A stretch of DNA of 32,649 nt from Bacteroidales bacterium OttesenSCG-928-B11 (GTDB lineage: Bacteria; Bacteroidota; Bacteroidia; Bacteroidales; WCHB1-69), in the NCBI GenBank assembly GCA_030267125.1, contig JAJDJJ010000020.1:1-32649 (forward strand). Reading direction: 5' to 3'. This document shows, one piece after another, positions 8,981 through 17,556 of this stretch. Within the stretch, counting starts at the first letter, position 1. Each line of letters begins with the position of its first letter. The notes beneath the pieces were generated by a model that ran no database searches, was not told the origin of the DNA, and saw only the letters and a program-made list of their open reading frames with translations. The translations under genes were made by a program, and so were the position numbers.

Positions 8981-9030
8981 CCGCATTGTCTAAATTTTGG
9001 ACAGTATTGTCAAAAATTTAGACAATGCGG
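8981..9030. promoter_or_regulatory. double-dyad operator candidate upstream of the efflux operon
   Basis: Perfect 18-bp arms (8981-8998 and 9013-9030) flank a 14-nt centre. On the minus strand the stretch also resolves into two 17-bp half-sites of form TGTC-N9-GACA (TGTCTAAATTTTTGACA and TGTCCAAAATTTAGACA) separated by four bases. Such paired dyads suit a dimeric repressor of TetR or similar type. Position, between the DUF59 gene end (9040) and the tolC-like start (8889) on the same strand, suggests control of the operon. It could instead be a terminator for the upstream gene, but no U-tract follows on the minus strand. Confidence 0.5.
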
Positions 9031-9039
9031 CATGTTTTT

Positions 9040-9345
9040 TTACATCAGCCCTAACTCCAGCTTTGCTACGTCAGAAAGTTTCTCCATAGTCCAAGGTGGA
9101 TCAAAGGTGATCTTCACGTTTACCATGCCGATACCGGGAATTTCGGCAACCTTGTTTTGTACCTCCACAGGTAATGTTTCCGCCACTGGGCAGTTTGGCG
9201 CGGTCAGAGTCATCAAAATATCGACATCTTTATTTGTTTTAATGTCAATATTATAGATAAACCCCAAATCCCAAATGTTCACCGGGATTTCCGGATCGTG
9301 GATGGTTGATAACACATCGATTATTTTTTGGTTGAAATCTTCCAT
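9040..9345 (-). CDS. DUF59/MIP18-family Fe-S assembly factor
   Basis: A 101-residue cytoplasmic protein of the MIP18 (DUF59, SufT/PaaD-like) family, which helps load or mature iron-sulfur proteins. It shows both family signatures: DPEIPVNIWDLGFIY at about 17-31 and TAPNCPVAE with the conserved Cys near residue 52, then VKITFDPPWTMEKLS. Length is normal for a stand-alone domain. It lies 39 bp after the YitT-type gene on the same strand and is probably cotranscribed with it. No suf genes lie in the window. Confidence 0.9.
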   Translation of the reverse strand: MEDFNQKIIDVLSTIHDPEIPVNIWDLGFIYNIDIKTNKDVDILMTLTAPNCPVAETLPVEVQNKVAEIPGIGMVNVKITFDPPWTMEKLSDVAKLELGLM

Positions 9346-9384
9346 AAGAACGATAATTGGATAATTGATTTGTCTGTTTTTTGA

Positions 9385-10314
9385 TCAAGAAAGAGCTTTT
9401 TCTTCTAGCGATTCAAAGCCTTCGCCTAACGTAGATGAAGCATCTAAAATAGAAACAAAAGCGCGCGGGTCGATCTCGTGGGCGAAATAGATGAGTTGGG
9501 GTAATTGTTTGCGGGAAACGGAGACATAAATGATTTTCTTTTCCGCATGGCTGTACATGCCTTCGCCTTTCAAGTAGGTTCCGCCGCGTTTCAGATTATT
9601 CATGATACGGATAGCAATTTCTTCGTGTTTATCTGAAACAATCATCACCACCTTGGCGGAAGCAAAACCGGCCATCACCTTGTCGGCCACCACGCCGGTC
9701 ATATAAATTACTAATAATGAATATAGTGGGACGCTCCAATCTTTAAAGGCAATCAAAGCAAAAAGAACCACAAAAGAGTCTACGCAAATCAGGACTGTGC
9801 CGATAGGGAGATGTTTGAAATACTTGGAAACGATCATGGCGATGATGTCGGTGCCGCCGGAAGTAGCCCGGCTTTTGAAAACCAAACCCAGACCCAGTCC
9901 AATGAAAACACCGCCAAACAAGGCAATCAGGAATTGCGCTGAAGGGTCGGCGATGAGTGGATCATAGCCGTAAAAGTGCTCGAGTAGCGAGATAAAGCCC
10001 GAAAGCGAGATGATGCCGACAATCGTCTTCAACCCGAACTTCGGTCCCAGCCAAAGCGTGCCGATGATGAAGAGCGGGATTTCGAGGGTGATTCCTGAAA
10101 GCCCTATGGGAAATCCGAAAAGATGGTGCAATATGATGGCGATACCATAAACACCGCCCGGCGCCAGTTTCAAAGGCGAGACAAATACCACAAAACCGAT
10201 TGCCATGAGCAACGCACCGAACAGAATCATAGCATACTCTTTCGCTAGTTCTTTGGGGTTCATTTTTTTCCCTTTTAAGCTAAAGGCTTCTTTAAAATCC
10301 TGAATACTTGCCAT
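9385..10314 (-). CDS. YitT family membrane protein (DUF161 + DUF2179)
   Basis: A 309-residue integral membrane protein. About five or six helices run from residue 28 to 220 (LFGALLMAIGFVVFVSPLKL, then GGVYGIAIILHHLF, FLIALFGGVFIGLGLGLVFK). A soluble C-terminal DUF2179 domain follows (RRGGTYLKGEGMYS-type region KRGGTYLKGEGMYSHAEKK and RAFVSILDASSTLGEGF). The family is widespread and its transport substrate is not established. The ATG at 10314 is preceded by a good -7 element at 10348-10355; an internal Met at codon 18 (position 10263) is an alternative start. Likely forms an operon with the DUF59 gene. Confidence 0.88.
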   Translation of the reverse strand: MASIQDFKEAFSLKGKKMNPKELAKEYAMILFGALLMAIGFVVFVSPLKLAPGGVYGIAIILHHLFGFPIGLSGITLEIPLFIIGTLWLGPKFGLKTIVGIISLSGFISLLEHFYGYDPLIADPSAQFLIALFGGVFIGLGLGLVFKSRATSGGTDIIAMIVSKYFKHLPIGTVLICVDSFVVLFALIAFKDWSVPLYSLLVIYMTGVVADKVMAGFASAKVVMIVSDKHEEIAIRIMNNLKRGGTYLKGEGMYSHAEKKIIYVSVSRKQLPQLIYFAHEIDPRAFVSILDASSTLGEGFESLEEKALS

Positions 10315-10347
10315 ATAGAAAAGTTTTGACTGAAAATTTCAAGTCGG

Positions 10348-10355
10348 CAAAAGTA
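10348..10355 (-). promoter_or_regulatory. Bacteroidetes -7 element for the YitT-type gene
   Basis: On the minus strand this reads TACTTTTG, an exact TAnnTTTG match, about 33 bases before the ATG at 10314. No clear TTTG -33 box was found, so strength is uncertain. Confidence 0.45.
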
Positions 10356-10474
10356 ATACTAAAAATTGGAATCCCTCTCGTTTATAGAATAACGATTCTT
10401 ATCCTCTTCGTTTATCGAAATAACCCCACATCAATTGTCGTAGTATCTCAAAAATATTTAACCATTTTTTTCTG

Positions 10475-10482
10475 TAAGTTTG
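10475..10482 (+). promoter_or_regulatory. Bacteroidetes -7 element for the SAM-hydrolase-like gene
   Basis: TAAGTTTG matches TAnnTTTG exactly and lies 18 bases before the chosen ATG at 10500. This implies a very short leader, common in this phylum, and supports that start over the upstream in-frame ATG at 10308. A -33 TTTG was not seen. Confidence 0.5.
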
Positions 10483-10499
10483 CAAGCAAAATCAAGAAG

Positions 10500-11273
10500 A
10501 TGAAACTTATTACGCTGATCAGTGATTGGAAACTGCGCGATCCATACATAGGCATGATGAAAGGCGAATTGTACAAGGCTTTTCCTGATGCAAATGTCAT
10601 TGATATTACACACTCGATTGAGAAGAATAATATCATGCAGACTGCTTTTCTTTTAAAAAATTCCTTCCAGTCGTTTCCGGATGAGACCTTGCATCTGATC
10701 CTCACCGCTTCGATTAATTCTTATACATCAAATCCCGTTTTGGTTAAATATGAGAAGCATTATTTTTTGGGTGATGACAATGGGGTTTTTTCGCTGATCA
10801 CGGAAAACAATCCTATTGAAAAGGCTTGGCGTTTCCCTGATTCGATGAAAGAGATATCCATACCTTATAAAATGATCCGGATGCTTCAATGGTTTTATGA
10901 GAGCGAACTGGAACAGAAGGCGGAAGATTATCCTGCGCTACAACGAAAACTGATCTCCTTGCCGGATTATAATGCGATTGCTAATGTGCTGAAAGGCAAA
11001 GTAGTCTATATCGATTCTAATTGCAATGCAGTTACCAATATCCCCGCCTCGCTTTTTTTGGAACATGTCGCCGGAAAAAGATTCACAGCAAAAATTGGTT
11101 CCCGTCAACATGTCAAGACGAATAAATTTTATAAACACTATCAAGCTAATGAAGATGGTATTTATTTAGTAATTAATAGATTAGGATATATCGAAATCAC
11201 GATTAAAGATGGAGCGCTGGCTATTTTGACCAGTCTTCAAATCGATGATAGCATCGAAATTTTCATAGAATAA
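10500..11273 (+). CDS. SAM hydroxide adenosyltransferase family protein (DUF62)
   Basis: A 257-residue protein of the SAM_adeno_trans family, whose characterised members split S-adenosylmethionine with water (adenosine plus methionine) or halide. The N-terminus LITLISDWKLRDPYIGMMKG matches the family opening (usually LLTDFGxxDxYVGxMKG). VIDITHSI at 33-40 and FLGDDNGVFSLI near 89-100 match further conserved blocks. The usual DPGVGTxR loop, carrying catalytic Asp and Arg, is here replaced by LTASINSYTSN near 69-79, so activity is doubtful. The frame is open to 10308, but that extension is unlike the family and crosses a -7 element, so the ATG at 10500 is used. The AsmA-like gene follows after 9 bases. 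Confidence 0.8.
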   Translation: MKLITLISDWKLRDPYIGMMKGELYKAFPDANVIDITHSIEKNNIMQTAFLLKNSFQSFPDETLHLILTASINSYTSNPVLVKYEKHYFLGDDNGVFSLITENNPIEKAWRFPDSMKEISIPYKMIRMLQWFYESELEQKAEDYPALQRKLISLPDYNAIANVLKGKVVYIDSNCNAVTNIPASLFLEHVAGKRFTAKIGSRQHVKTNKFYKHYQANEDGIYLVINRLGYIEITIKDGALAILTSLQIDDSIEIFIE

Positions 11274-11282
11274 CACATTACC

Positions 11283-12959
11283 ATGCCGGAAAAAAAAGTA
11301 TCCCATAGAAAGACTTGGGCAATTGTCGGAATCTGCTTTCTCGCTTTCTTGTTGATTTTGACTGGATTTGGCATTTATGTCATTCATAATATTGAAAGAA
11401 AAGGACGGCAATTGATCATCGAAAAGGTGGAAAAGAGTACAGATAATCTCTACACTCTCGACATAAGCAAGATGAAGGTTAATCTCTCGAAAGGGAAGCT
11501 GGCATTGGTCGATATTACTCTAAAAGTGAATGAGAATAGGCTTTTTGCGGATAGCAATAAACTGCCCAAGGCCTATTATCTTGTGCACGCTGAAAGGATA
11601 GAACTCTCAGCTATGCACATAATTACCGCATTGCGAGAAAAATCGGAACTGGTGATAGACAAGCTGGAGGTCATGCGCCCCAAAATCGCCATGTATCCCT
11701 TGAACGGGATAGGCAAGGACACTTTGAAAGAAATAAATGACCAACAGTTGTTGCCCTCATTTGTTCATGGATTAACATTGAAAGAGATCCTGGTGGATGA
11801 CGGTTCATTTAAACGGTATATCCTCGGAAATCAGGATTCAGTCTTTTTTCATATTGATGGTATTAATTTGGTTTTAAATACATTATATATTAATCCCGAA
11901 GAGATTCTTTCGACGGATGCGCCGCTTTTTAAAAATATCCGTTTCGAGTCAAATGAGACGAAATGCAGCATAAACGACTATGAGGTGTCGGTTAGGAATA
12001 TCCATTTTGACGATGAATCGAGACGGCTCACAGTGGATTCGGTTGTCATTATGCCCATTTTTAACAAATATATTTTCCCCATAAAGACCGGTCGGCCTAC
12101 GACTGCTGAAATTACGATGCAGCAGGTAGCGGTTTGCAATTTTAATGCCGAAGAGTTGATTTATCACCATCGCTTGCTCATTGATTCCATACAGGTTGAT
12201 AATTACCACGTTCATGCTTACAAAAACAAGAATGTGCCGCCTACGCCGATTATTAAACCTGCTTTTTCACAAATGATACTCCAGATTCCCATTCCAATGA
12301 AAATCAATAAAGTGAAAATACTTGGAGGTAATATTCACTATGAAGAGACCGCCAAGGGAAAAGAGGCGATTGGAACGGTGTTTTTTAATGATTTCAAGGG
12401 AGAGATCCGAAATATAACCAATATAGAAGACCGTGCGAAAAGTTATTGCGAGGCGGATGTTTACGGGACTGTCTACAAAACCGGCCATATCACTTTGCGA
12501 TATTCTTTCCCGATAGATGTTAGCTCCACACATTTTGAATTGAATGGGAAGATCAGAAATCTACAATTGTCTGAAGTGAATGCAATCACGGAAGCTTCCG
12601 GCAATATCCGCATCGAATCGGGGCACATACCGGAGTTCTCTTTCACGTTGTCCGGCAATGATAAAACGTCAACGGCAAATGTGCTAATGCTTTATAATGA
12701 TCTGAAAGTGTCGTTGTTGAAACCTGACCACGAAAAAAAACGGTCATTCATCTCAGCGATAGCTAACGATTTTGTACTCATCAGTGACAACCCGAAAGGG
12801 AAAAAGGATCCGAGAGAAGTTAGAGCTCATTTCGACAGGAATCGCTACTATTTTCAGTTCCATCAAATTTGGAACACGCTTTATGGGGGGATTAAAGAAA
12901 GTGTTGGTATTGGGAAAAAAGAGGAAAAAATGATGGAGAAACACAAAAAAAACGATTAG
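11283..12959 (+). CDS. AsmA-like membrane-anchored protein, function unknown
   Basis: A 558-residue protein with a basic start (MPEKKVSHRKTW), one membrane helix at about 13-34, then a long beta-rich periplasmic part. The pattern (IEKVEKSTDNLYTLDISKMK, a TLKVN strand, AERIELSAMHIITALREKSE, VIDKLEVMRPKIAMYP) is typical of AsmA/DUF748-type proteins, which in known cases affect envelope lipid transport or outer membrane assembly. The assignment rests on overall pattern, not a motif. It lies 9 bp after the SAM-hydrolase-like gene and likely shares its transcript. The end overlaps the convergent helicase gene by four bases. The C-terminus is rich in Lys (KKEEKMMEKHKKND). Confidence 0.65.
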   Translation: MPEKKVSHRKTWAIVGICFLAFLLILTGFGIYVIHNIERKGRQLIIEKVEKSTDNLYTLDISKMKVNLSKGKLALVDITLKVNENRLFADSNKLPKAYYLVHAERIELSAMHIITALREKSELVIDKLEVMRPKIAMYPLNGIGKDTLKEINDQQLLPSFVHGLTLKEILVDDGSFKRYILGNQDSVFFHIDGINLVLNTLYINPEEILSTDAPLFKNIRFESNETKCSINDYEVSVRNIHFDDESRRLTVDSVVIMPIFNKYIFPIKTGRPTTAEITMQQVAVCNFNAEELIYHHRLLIDSIQVDNYHVHAYKNKNVPPTPIIKPAFSQMILQIPIPMKINKVKILGGNIHYEETAKGKEAIGTVFFNDFKGEIRNITNIEDRAKSYCEADVYGTVYKTGHITLRYSFPIDVSSTHFELNGKIRNLQLSEVNAITEASGNIRIESGHIPEFSFTLSGNDKTSTANVLMLYNDLKVSLLKPDHEKKRSFISAIANDFVLISDNPKGKKDPREVRAHFDRNRYYFQFHQIWNTLYGGIKESVGIGKKEEKMMEKHKKND

Positions 12960-14824
12960 GTTTCAGCTTTTCCCTCCCACCGGAGTTCCCCTTCCGCATG
13001 TAAATCCGCCAACTCCGTACTTTCATCGAATAGTGGAACATCATTGAATCTAGCCCGCTTCATATTCGTCAAAAAAAGAACAATGTCGTCTTCCAGTTCG
13101 TTTAGTTTCCGCCAGTACTTTTTAGCTTTCTTTTGTCCTTTAAAAGTGGCTTTCAACGATTGCACGGGTGCCAGTATCTTATTTTTACAATCTTCGAAAA
13201 AATAGGCCACGGCTTTTGTAACCCGCTCTTTCAGGAGGATAATGCATTCATCTTCATTCTTTTTCTTGGCGATGATATTTTTCAGTTGGTCTTGAAACTT
13301 CCGAGCTACGTCTTGTTGCTTCAAGGCAGCCACGTATAGCTGTTCGGTCATTTCGTGAGCCGTCTGAATTTCATCAGAGATATGCTCCTCGGTGAAATGC
13401 TGGAAGTTGCGAAGCAACCGCAGCAGTGGCTCCCAATCAAATTCGCTGATGAGCCGATCGCACCAGAAGTTCTTTTTGCTATAGGAGAGGATCTGCTGTA
13501 AACTCTCTATGGGCTTGTCGTTTGAGGAGAAGTCCACGGCCTCCGCATTCGTTTGCACGCATGATGGTGTAATTTTGCTGCGTAATACAATGCCATCCAG
13601 CGAGGTGCAACGGCTCAATGCCACATAAGCCTGTCCCGCCGCAAACGCTTGTCGGGCGTCGATTACCGCATGTTCGAATGTCAGGCCTTGACTTTTGTGG
13701 ATCGTGATTGCCCATGCCAACCGCAATGGATATTGTTTGAAAACGCCCAACTCTTCCTCCTCTATCTCACTGGCATCTTCATTCAGCTTGTATTTCACAT
13801 TCCGCCAAATCTCCTTTGCCAACAAAAAATCCTCTTCGGCATTTTCGGGCAGCACATAGATGTCATCTCCACTGATCTTGGTTATGGTGGCGATTTTTCC
13901 ATTGTAATACCGCCGAGGATTTTCCAGATCGTTTTTGATGAATATTACCTGCGCACCCTCTTTCAATGTCAGTACTTTTTCTGTGGGAAGGATGTGGTCG
14001 GGAAATTCTCCTTTGATCTCTCCGGAAAATTGATGCTCTGTGGTTTTCAGCTCTTCCAGCTTGAGGGAATTGAATTGATCCGCTTGGTAATTATGCGTGC
14101 ATAAAGTGATATATTTCTTGCCGGAATTATCCTCGAAATCAGGATTATATCGACTATTTAACAAATTATAATCCTCCGCCGTCAGATTGTCGTTTCGTAC
14201 CTTGTTCAGCAACTCTACGAACAGTTGTTGCTGTTGGCGATATACCTTTTTCAGCTCCAAATAGATGGGTGGTTTCTTCTCGATTGATGTGGCGTGGAAA
14301 AAGAATGGTGATTTATAGTAATCCTTTAACAACGCCCATTCGTCGTTTTTTACAACGGGCGGCAGCTGAAAAAGGTCGCCGATATAGAGCATTTGGATTC
14401 CGCCGAACGGTCGTTTATTACGACGGGCGAAGCGAAGCGTGGCTTCTACCGCATCCAGCGTATCGGAACGTAACATGCTCACCTCGTCAATAATCAGCAT
14501 GTCGGCTTGTTGAAGCAAGGTTAGTTTATCTTTCCCGAATTTGTACGTGTCTTTGATGCGGGAGTTGGGGATGTATGGCTCGAACGACAATTGAAAAAGC
14601 GAGTGCAGTGTCATGCCGCCGGCATTGATCGCCGCCACACCGGTGGGTGCGGAAACCAACACTTTCTTATGGCTATTTTTAGCGATATATCTTAAAAAAG
14701 TTGTTTTCCCAGTTCCCGCTTTCCCGGTCAGGAAGATGTGTTCGGAAGTGGAGTTGACAAACTCCACCGCCATTTGAAAATAGGGGTCTTGGGTGTCTTC
14801 CGCTTTAGTCGGGAAAGTGTTCAT
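12956..14824 (-). CDS. Pif1/RecD-like superfamily 1 DNA helicase
   Basis: A 622-residue ATP-dependent helicase. Walker A GKAGTGKT lies at 34-41, motif Ia as SAPTGVAAINAGGMTLHSLF at about 58-77, and Walker B LIIDEVSM at 110-117. Downstream are GGIQMLYIGDLFQLPPV (motif III), ITIHKSQGLTFEHAVID (motif V) and AYVALSRCTSLDGIVL (motif VI). These are the Pif1-group motifs. The C-terminal 190 residues are helical, charged and not recognised. Bacterial Pif1 proteins unwind G-quadruplexes and replication barriers; whether this one does is inference. It begins 13 bp after the KdsC-like gene and is probably third in that operon. Its stop overlaps the convergent AsmA-like gene. Confidence 0.9.
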   Translation of the reverse strand: MNTFPTKAEDTQDPYFQMAVEFVNSTSEHIFLTGKAGTGKTTFLRYIAKNSHKKVLVSAPTGVAAINAGGMTLHSLFQLSFEPYIPNSRIKDTYKFGKDKLTLLQQADMLIIDEVSMLRSDTLDAVEATLRFARRNKRPFGGIQMLYIGDLFQLPPVVKNDEWALLKDYYKSPFFFHATSIEKKPPIYLELKKVYRQQQQLFVELLNKVRNDNLTAEDYNLLNSRYNPDFEDNSGKKYITLCTHNYQADQFNSLKLEELKTTEHQFSGEIKGEFPDHILPTEKVLTLKEGAQVIFIKNDLENPRRYYNGKIATITKISGDDIYVLPENAEEDFLLAKEIWRNVKYKLNEDASEIEEEELGVFKQYPLRLAWAITIHKSQGLTFEHAVIDARQAFAAGQAYVALSRCTSLDGIVLRSKITPSCVQTNAEAVDFSSNDKPIESLQQILSYSKKNFWCDRLISEFDWEPLLRLLRNFQHFTEEHISDEIQTAHEMTEQLYVAALKQQDVARKFQDQLKNIIAKKKNEDECIILLKERVTKAVAYFFEDCKNKILAPVQSLKATFKGQKKAKKYWRKLNELEDDIVLFLTNMKRARFNDVPLFDESTELADLHAEGELRWEGKAET

Positions 14825-14837
14825 CTTTTATTGCCGT

Positions 14838-15389
14838 TTACCAAATACATGCTTCTTTGCCAAACCATTTGCCTTGTGCTTTCATCACCTGCTCGATCAC
14901 ATCGCGCACACAACCTTTGCCGCCCGGTTGGAACGAAATGTAATCCGCAATATCCTTGATCTCCACTGCTGCATCCTCGGGACAACATTTCAACCCGCAT
15001 AGTTGCATCACTTCGTAATCCGGAATATCATCGCCGACGTAAAGGATCTCTTCGCCACTCAATTGATGGGCAGCCATATATTCGTGTAATTTTTCCACTT
15101 TGTTCCCGATTTTCAGATAGATCTCCATTTCGGGGAAGGATTTGTAGCGCAGGCGCATACTCTCCGAATAGCCACCCGAGATAACCGCGATATTGTAACC
15201 CTGTTTCAGTGCATAATGAATTGCATAACCGTCTTTTACATCCGTTGCCCGAAGCTGGTCGCCGTCCGGTAGCACATATACTTTCCCATCCGATAAAACC
15301 CCGTCAAAGTCAAAGATGAAAGTGGTGATTTGCTTTAGTTTTTCTCTGTAGTTTTTCATAATATCATTGGTGTTCAATGTGTTAATCAT
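14838..15389 (-). CDS. KdsC-like HAD phosphatase (HAD-IIIA)
   Basis: A 183-residue haloacid dehalogenase hydrolase resembling 3-deoxy-D-manno-octulosonate 8-phosphate phosphatase, which makes KDO for lipopolysaccharide. The nucleophile motif DFDGVLSDG starts at Asp27, VISGGYSES gives motif II at about 69-77, Lys97 lies in a KIGNKVEK block, and GDDIPDYEV at 119-127 is motif IV. Length fits the tetrameric cap-less KdsC type. The ATG at 15389 overlaps the DUF2520 stop by eight bases (ATGATTAA), suggesting coupling; a second ATG at 15359 would give a more typical N-terminus. In Bacteroidales the DUF2520-KdsC pair is a common neighbourhood. Confidence 0.85.
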   Translation of the reverse strand: MINTLNTNDIMKNYREKLKQITTFIFDFDGVLSDGKVYVLPDGDQLRATDVKDGYAIHYALKQGYNIAVISGGYSESMRLRYKSFPEMEIYLKIGNKVEKLHEYMAAHQLSGEEILYVGDDIPDYEVMQLCGLKCCPEDAAVEIKDIADYISFQPGGKGCVRDVIEQVMKAQGKWFGKEACIW

Positions 15390-16143
15390 TATTTTGAATG
15401 ATTTTAGTCATCAACTCATACACTTCCCGGAATTGCGGATTGGTTAGTTGAGAGAGATGGCCGTTGATGGTTTGTTGGTCGCGGCGGATAGCAGGACCGG
15501 TTTGCGCCTCTTTTGGCGACATCGTTTTGATTTTTTGCAACGTGTTCTCTAACAATGGGAAGAGTAATTGCGGGTCAAGTTTCTTTTCTTTGAGTAGCGT
15601 AAATGCGATGCCGTAGAGTGCGTTGGTGAAATTACAGGAGAAAACTGCTGCCAAATGCAATCGCTGTCGCTGTTCCTCATTGAGCAATTTTGCCGTTTCA
15701 CTCCAAAGGATTGCTGTTTTTAACAAATAATCTTCGGTTTCCGGTGACTCTCCTTCCACGCATAAAGGCACGGTTAAGTCGTCGAAATCTCCCTTCGCAG
15801 AGATGGTTTGGAAAGGATAAATCGTTCCGAAACGGGAGGCTTTATCCTTGAAAACGGAGATGGGCACGGCGCCGGCAGTGTGAATTGCGCAAGGCATCAT
15901 AAAGGGTACTTCGGCGATCACGGCAGGATACGCGTCATCCGTCACGGCAAAGATGTAGAGGTCGCTGTGCGGAGAAAGTTTGCGTAAGTCGTTAATGGGC
16001 AAACTGCCAAATCTTGCCGCAAAATCAGCTGTTTTACCGGGTGTGCGGCCATAGACCTCCTTGATCACTCCACCCGTTTTGCGAATCCGGTCCGCAAACC
16101 ATGCCGCAACATTTCCAGTACCTATAATCGTGAAGCGATTCAT
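15382..16143 (-). CDS. Rossmann-like and DUF2520 domain protein
   Basis: A 253-residue protein with an N-terminal NAD(P)-binding fold (FTIIGTGNVAAWFADRI, glycine motif at 8-13) and a helical C-terminal DUF2520 domain (HLAAVFSCNFTNALYGIAFT and GPAIRRDQQTINGHL). The architecture resembles pyrroline-5-carboxylate reductase or 6-phosphogluconate dehydrogenase-type oxidoreductases, but the substrate is unknown. It is the first gene of the probable DUF2520-kdsC-helicase operon, with an exact -7 element 84 bp upstream. Confidence 0.88.
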   Translation of the reverse strand: MNRFTIIGTGNVAAWFADRIRKTGGVIKEVYGRTPGKTADFAARFGSLPINDLRKLSPHSDLYIFAVTDDAYPAVIAEVPFMMPCAIHTAGAVPISVFKDKASRFGTIYPFQTISAKGDFDDLTVPLCVEGESPETEDYLLKTAILWSETAKLLNEEQRQRLHLAAVFSCNFTNALYGIAFTLLKEKKLDPQLLFPLLENTLQKIKTMSPKEAQTGPAIRRDQQTINGHLSQLTNPQFREVYELMTKIIQNND

Positions 16144-16235
16144 AGCAAGTCCTTAATATTATATTTTTGATTTACAATCCGGTTGCCGTAAAGTAGCCGG
16201 ATGATAACCATCCTTGCGATGGTGCTGCAAAGATA
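16144..16235 (-). promoter_or_regulatory. -7 element and structured leader of the DUF2520 operon
   Basis: TATCTTTG on the minus strand (16228-16235) is an exact TAnnTTTG match. The transcript would have a leader of roughly 75-80 nt containing a small hairpin, CCATC-CTTGC-GATGG, at 16208-16222. A weaker plus-strand -7-like element TATTTTCG at 16260-16267 may serve the divergent namZ gene. Confidence 0.45.
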
Positions 16236-16292
16236 CGACTTTCCATAGTGAAATATTTCTATTTTCGCGACGAACTTTAAAAAACCTTTTTC

Positions 16293-17510
16293 ATGAAATA
16301 CATTGTTTGCCTTTTACTGTTGTCGTTTTCATTAGGATGTGCGAATGGTAATCCCCCTTTAGTGGCTTCGCATGAATCCGAAAAAGAGAATGGCCGGATT
16401 GTCATGGGAGCGGAAAGATTCGATGTTTATCTTCCTTTGTTACAGGATAAAAGAGTAGGGATTTGTGGCAATTTTACATCACGGGTGGGTTCCACGCATT
16501 TGGTGGACACATTGCTGGCGAAGAAGGTAAACCTTGTCAAAATCTTCTGTCCCGAACACGGATTTCGCGGGGAGGCCGAAGCCGGTGCGCACATAGCTTC
16601 CTCCAAAGATGAGAAGACAGGGTTGCCTATCGTGTCGCTGTATGGCAATAATAAAAAACCAAAAGCTGAGCAAATCAGTGATTTGGATGTCATCATCTTT
16701 GATATTCAGGATGTGGGATGTCGTTTCTACACCTACATTTCCACATTACATTATGTGATGGAAAGTGCGGCGGAGAATGGCGTTGAGGTGATCGTTTTCG
16801 ACCGCCCCAATCCCAACGGATACTTTGTGGATGGCCCCGTGCTGGAGATGAAATACCACTCCTTCGTAGGTATGCACCCGATCCCCGTTGTGCACGGCAT
16901 GACAATTGGCGAGTATGCCAAGATGATCAATGGCGAGGGCTGGCTGGCCAACAAAACGACTTGCAAACTGACGGTGATCGCGATGGAAAACTACACGCAC
17001 AATAGCCGCTATTCATTGCCTTATCCACCGTCGCCAAACCTGCAAACCGACGAGGCGATCTACCTCTATCCGTCTCTCTGTCTTTTCGAAGGAACACCGG
17101 TGAGCGTGGGACGCGGAACCACTAAACCCTTCCAGGTTTTCGGACATCCCTTGTTGACCGCCGGAGATTTCTATTTCACGCCGAATCCCATCAAGGGTGT
17201 TGCTGAAAATCCACCGCAAAAAGGTAAAAAATGCAGGGGATACGACCTCACAAACGAGGCTCTCAACAACCTCAACGGAAGCAATAGCTTCTCCATAAAA
17301 TATATCATTACGGCATATCAGCACTTCCCCAAAAGCGAGACCTTCTTCACGAATAAGGAGTTTTTCGACAAATTAGCCGGAAAAAGCACGTTGCGCCAAC
17401 AGATTGTTGACGGTCTTTCTGAAGAACAGATCCGGGATTCGTGGAAACCGGAACTGGAAGCGTTCAAGAAAATGCGAAAGCAATATTTGCTGTATGCTGA
17501 TTTTGAATAG
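16293..17510 (+). CDS. namZ: DUF1343 exo-beta-N-acetylmuramidase (NamZ-like) lipoprotein
   Basis: A 405-residue secreted lipoprotein: the signal peptide ends FSLGC with the lipid-accepting Cys at 16. The mature part matches DUF1343: GICGNFTSRVGSTHLVDTLL, the block FCPEHGFRGEAEAGA, DVIIFDIQDVGCRFYTYIST, VEVIVFDRPNPNGYFVDGPV and VSVGRGTTKPFQVFG. Characterised members (NamZ of Bacillus subtilis and a Tannerella forsythia homologue) release terminal N-acetylmuramic acid from peptidoglycan fragments, so a cell-wall recycling role in the periplasm is expected. In the first block the usual NHT(S/A) is written GNFTS. The PAP2 phosphatase gene follows by 46 bp. No mur or nag recycling partner lies nearby. 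Confidence 0.88.
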   Translation: MKYIVCLLLLSFSLGCANGNPPLVASHESEKENGRIVMGAERFDVYLPLLQDKRVGICGNFTSRVGSTHLVDTLLAKKVNLVKIFCPEHGFRGEAEAGAHIASSKDEKTGLPIVSLYGNNKKPKAEQISDLDVIIFDIQDVGCRFYTYISTLHYVMESAAENGVEVIVFDRPNPNGYFVDGPVLEMKYHSFVGMHPIPVVHGMTIGEYAKMINGEGWLANKTTCKLTVIAMENYTHNSRYSLPYPPSPNLQTDEAIYLYPSLCLFEGTPVSVGRGTTKPFQVFGHPLLTAGDFYFTPNPIKGVAENPPQKGKKCRGYDLTNEALNNLNGSNSFSIKYIITAYQHFPKSETFFTNKEFFDKLAGKSTLRQQIVDGLSEEQIRDSWKPELEAFKKMRKQYLLYADFE

Positions 17511-17556
17511 ATTATGATAGGATGAAAAGAATAATGCTGAAATAATTATTGAATAG

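Noticed and set aside
8981-9030. Rho-independent terminator of the DUF59 gene
   Set aside because: No U-tract on the minus strand after the stem; the nested dyads fit an operator better, though not excluded.
10308-10499. Longer start for the SAM-hydrolase-like protein
   Set aside because: Extension lacks family similarity and spans a -7 element; MKLITLISDW is the family start.
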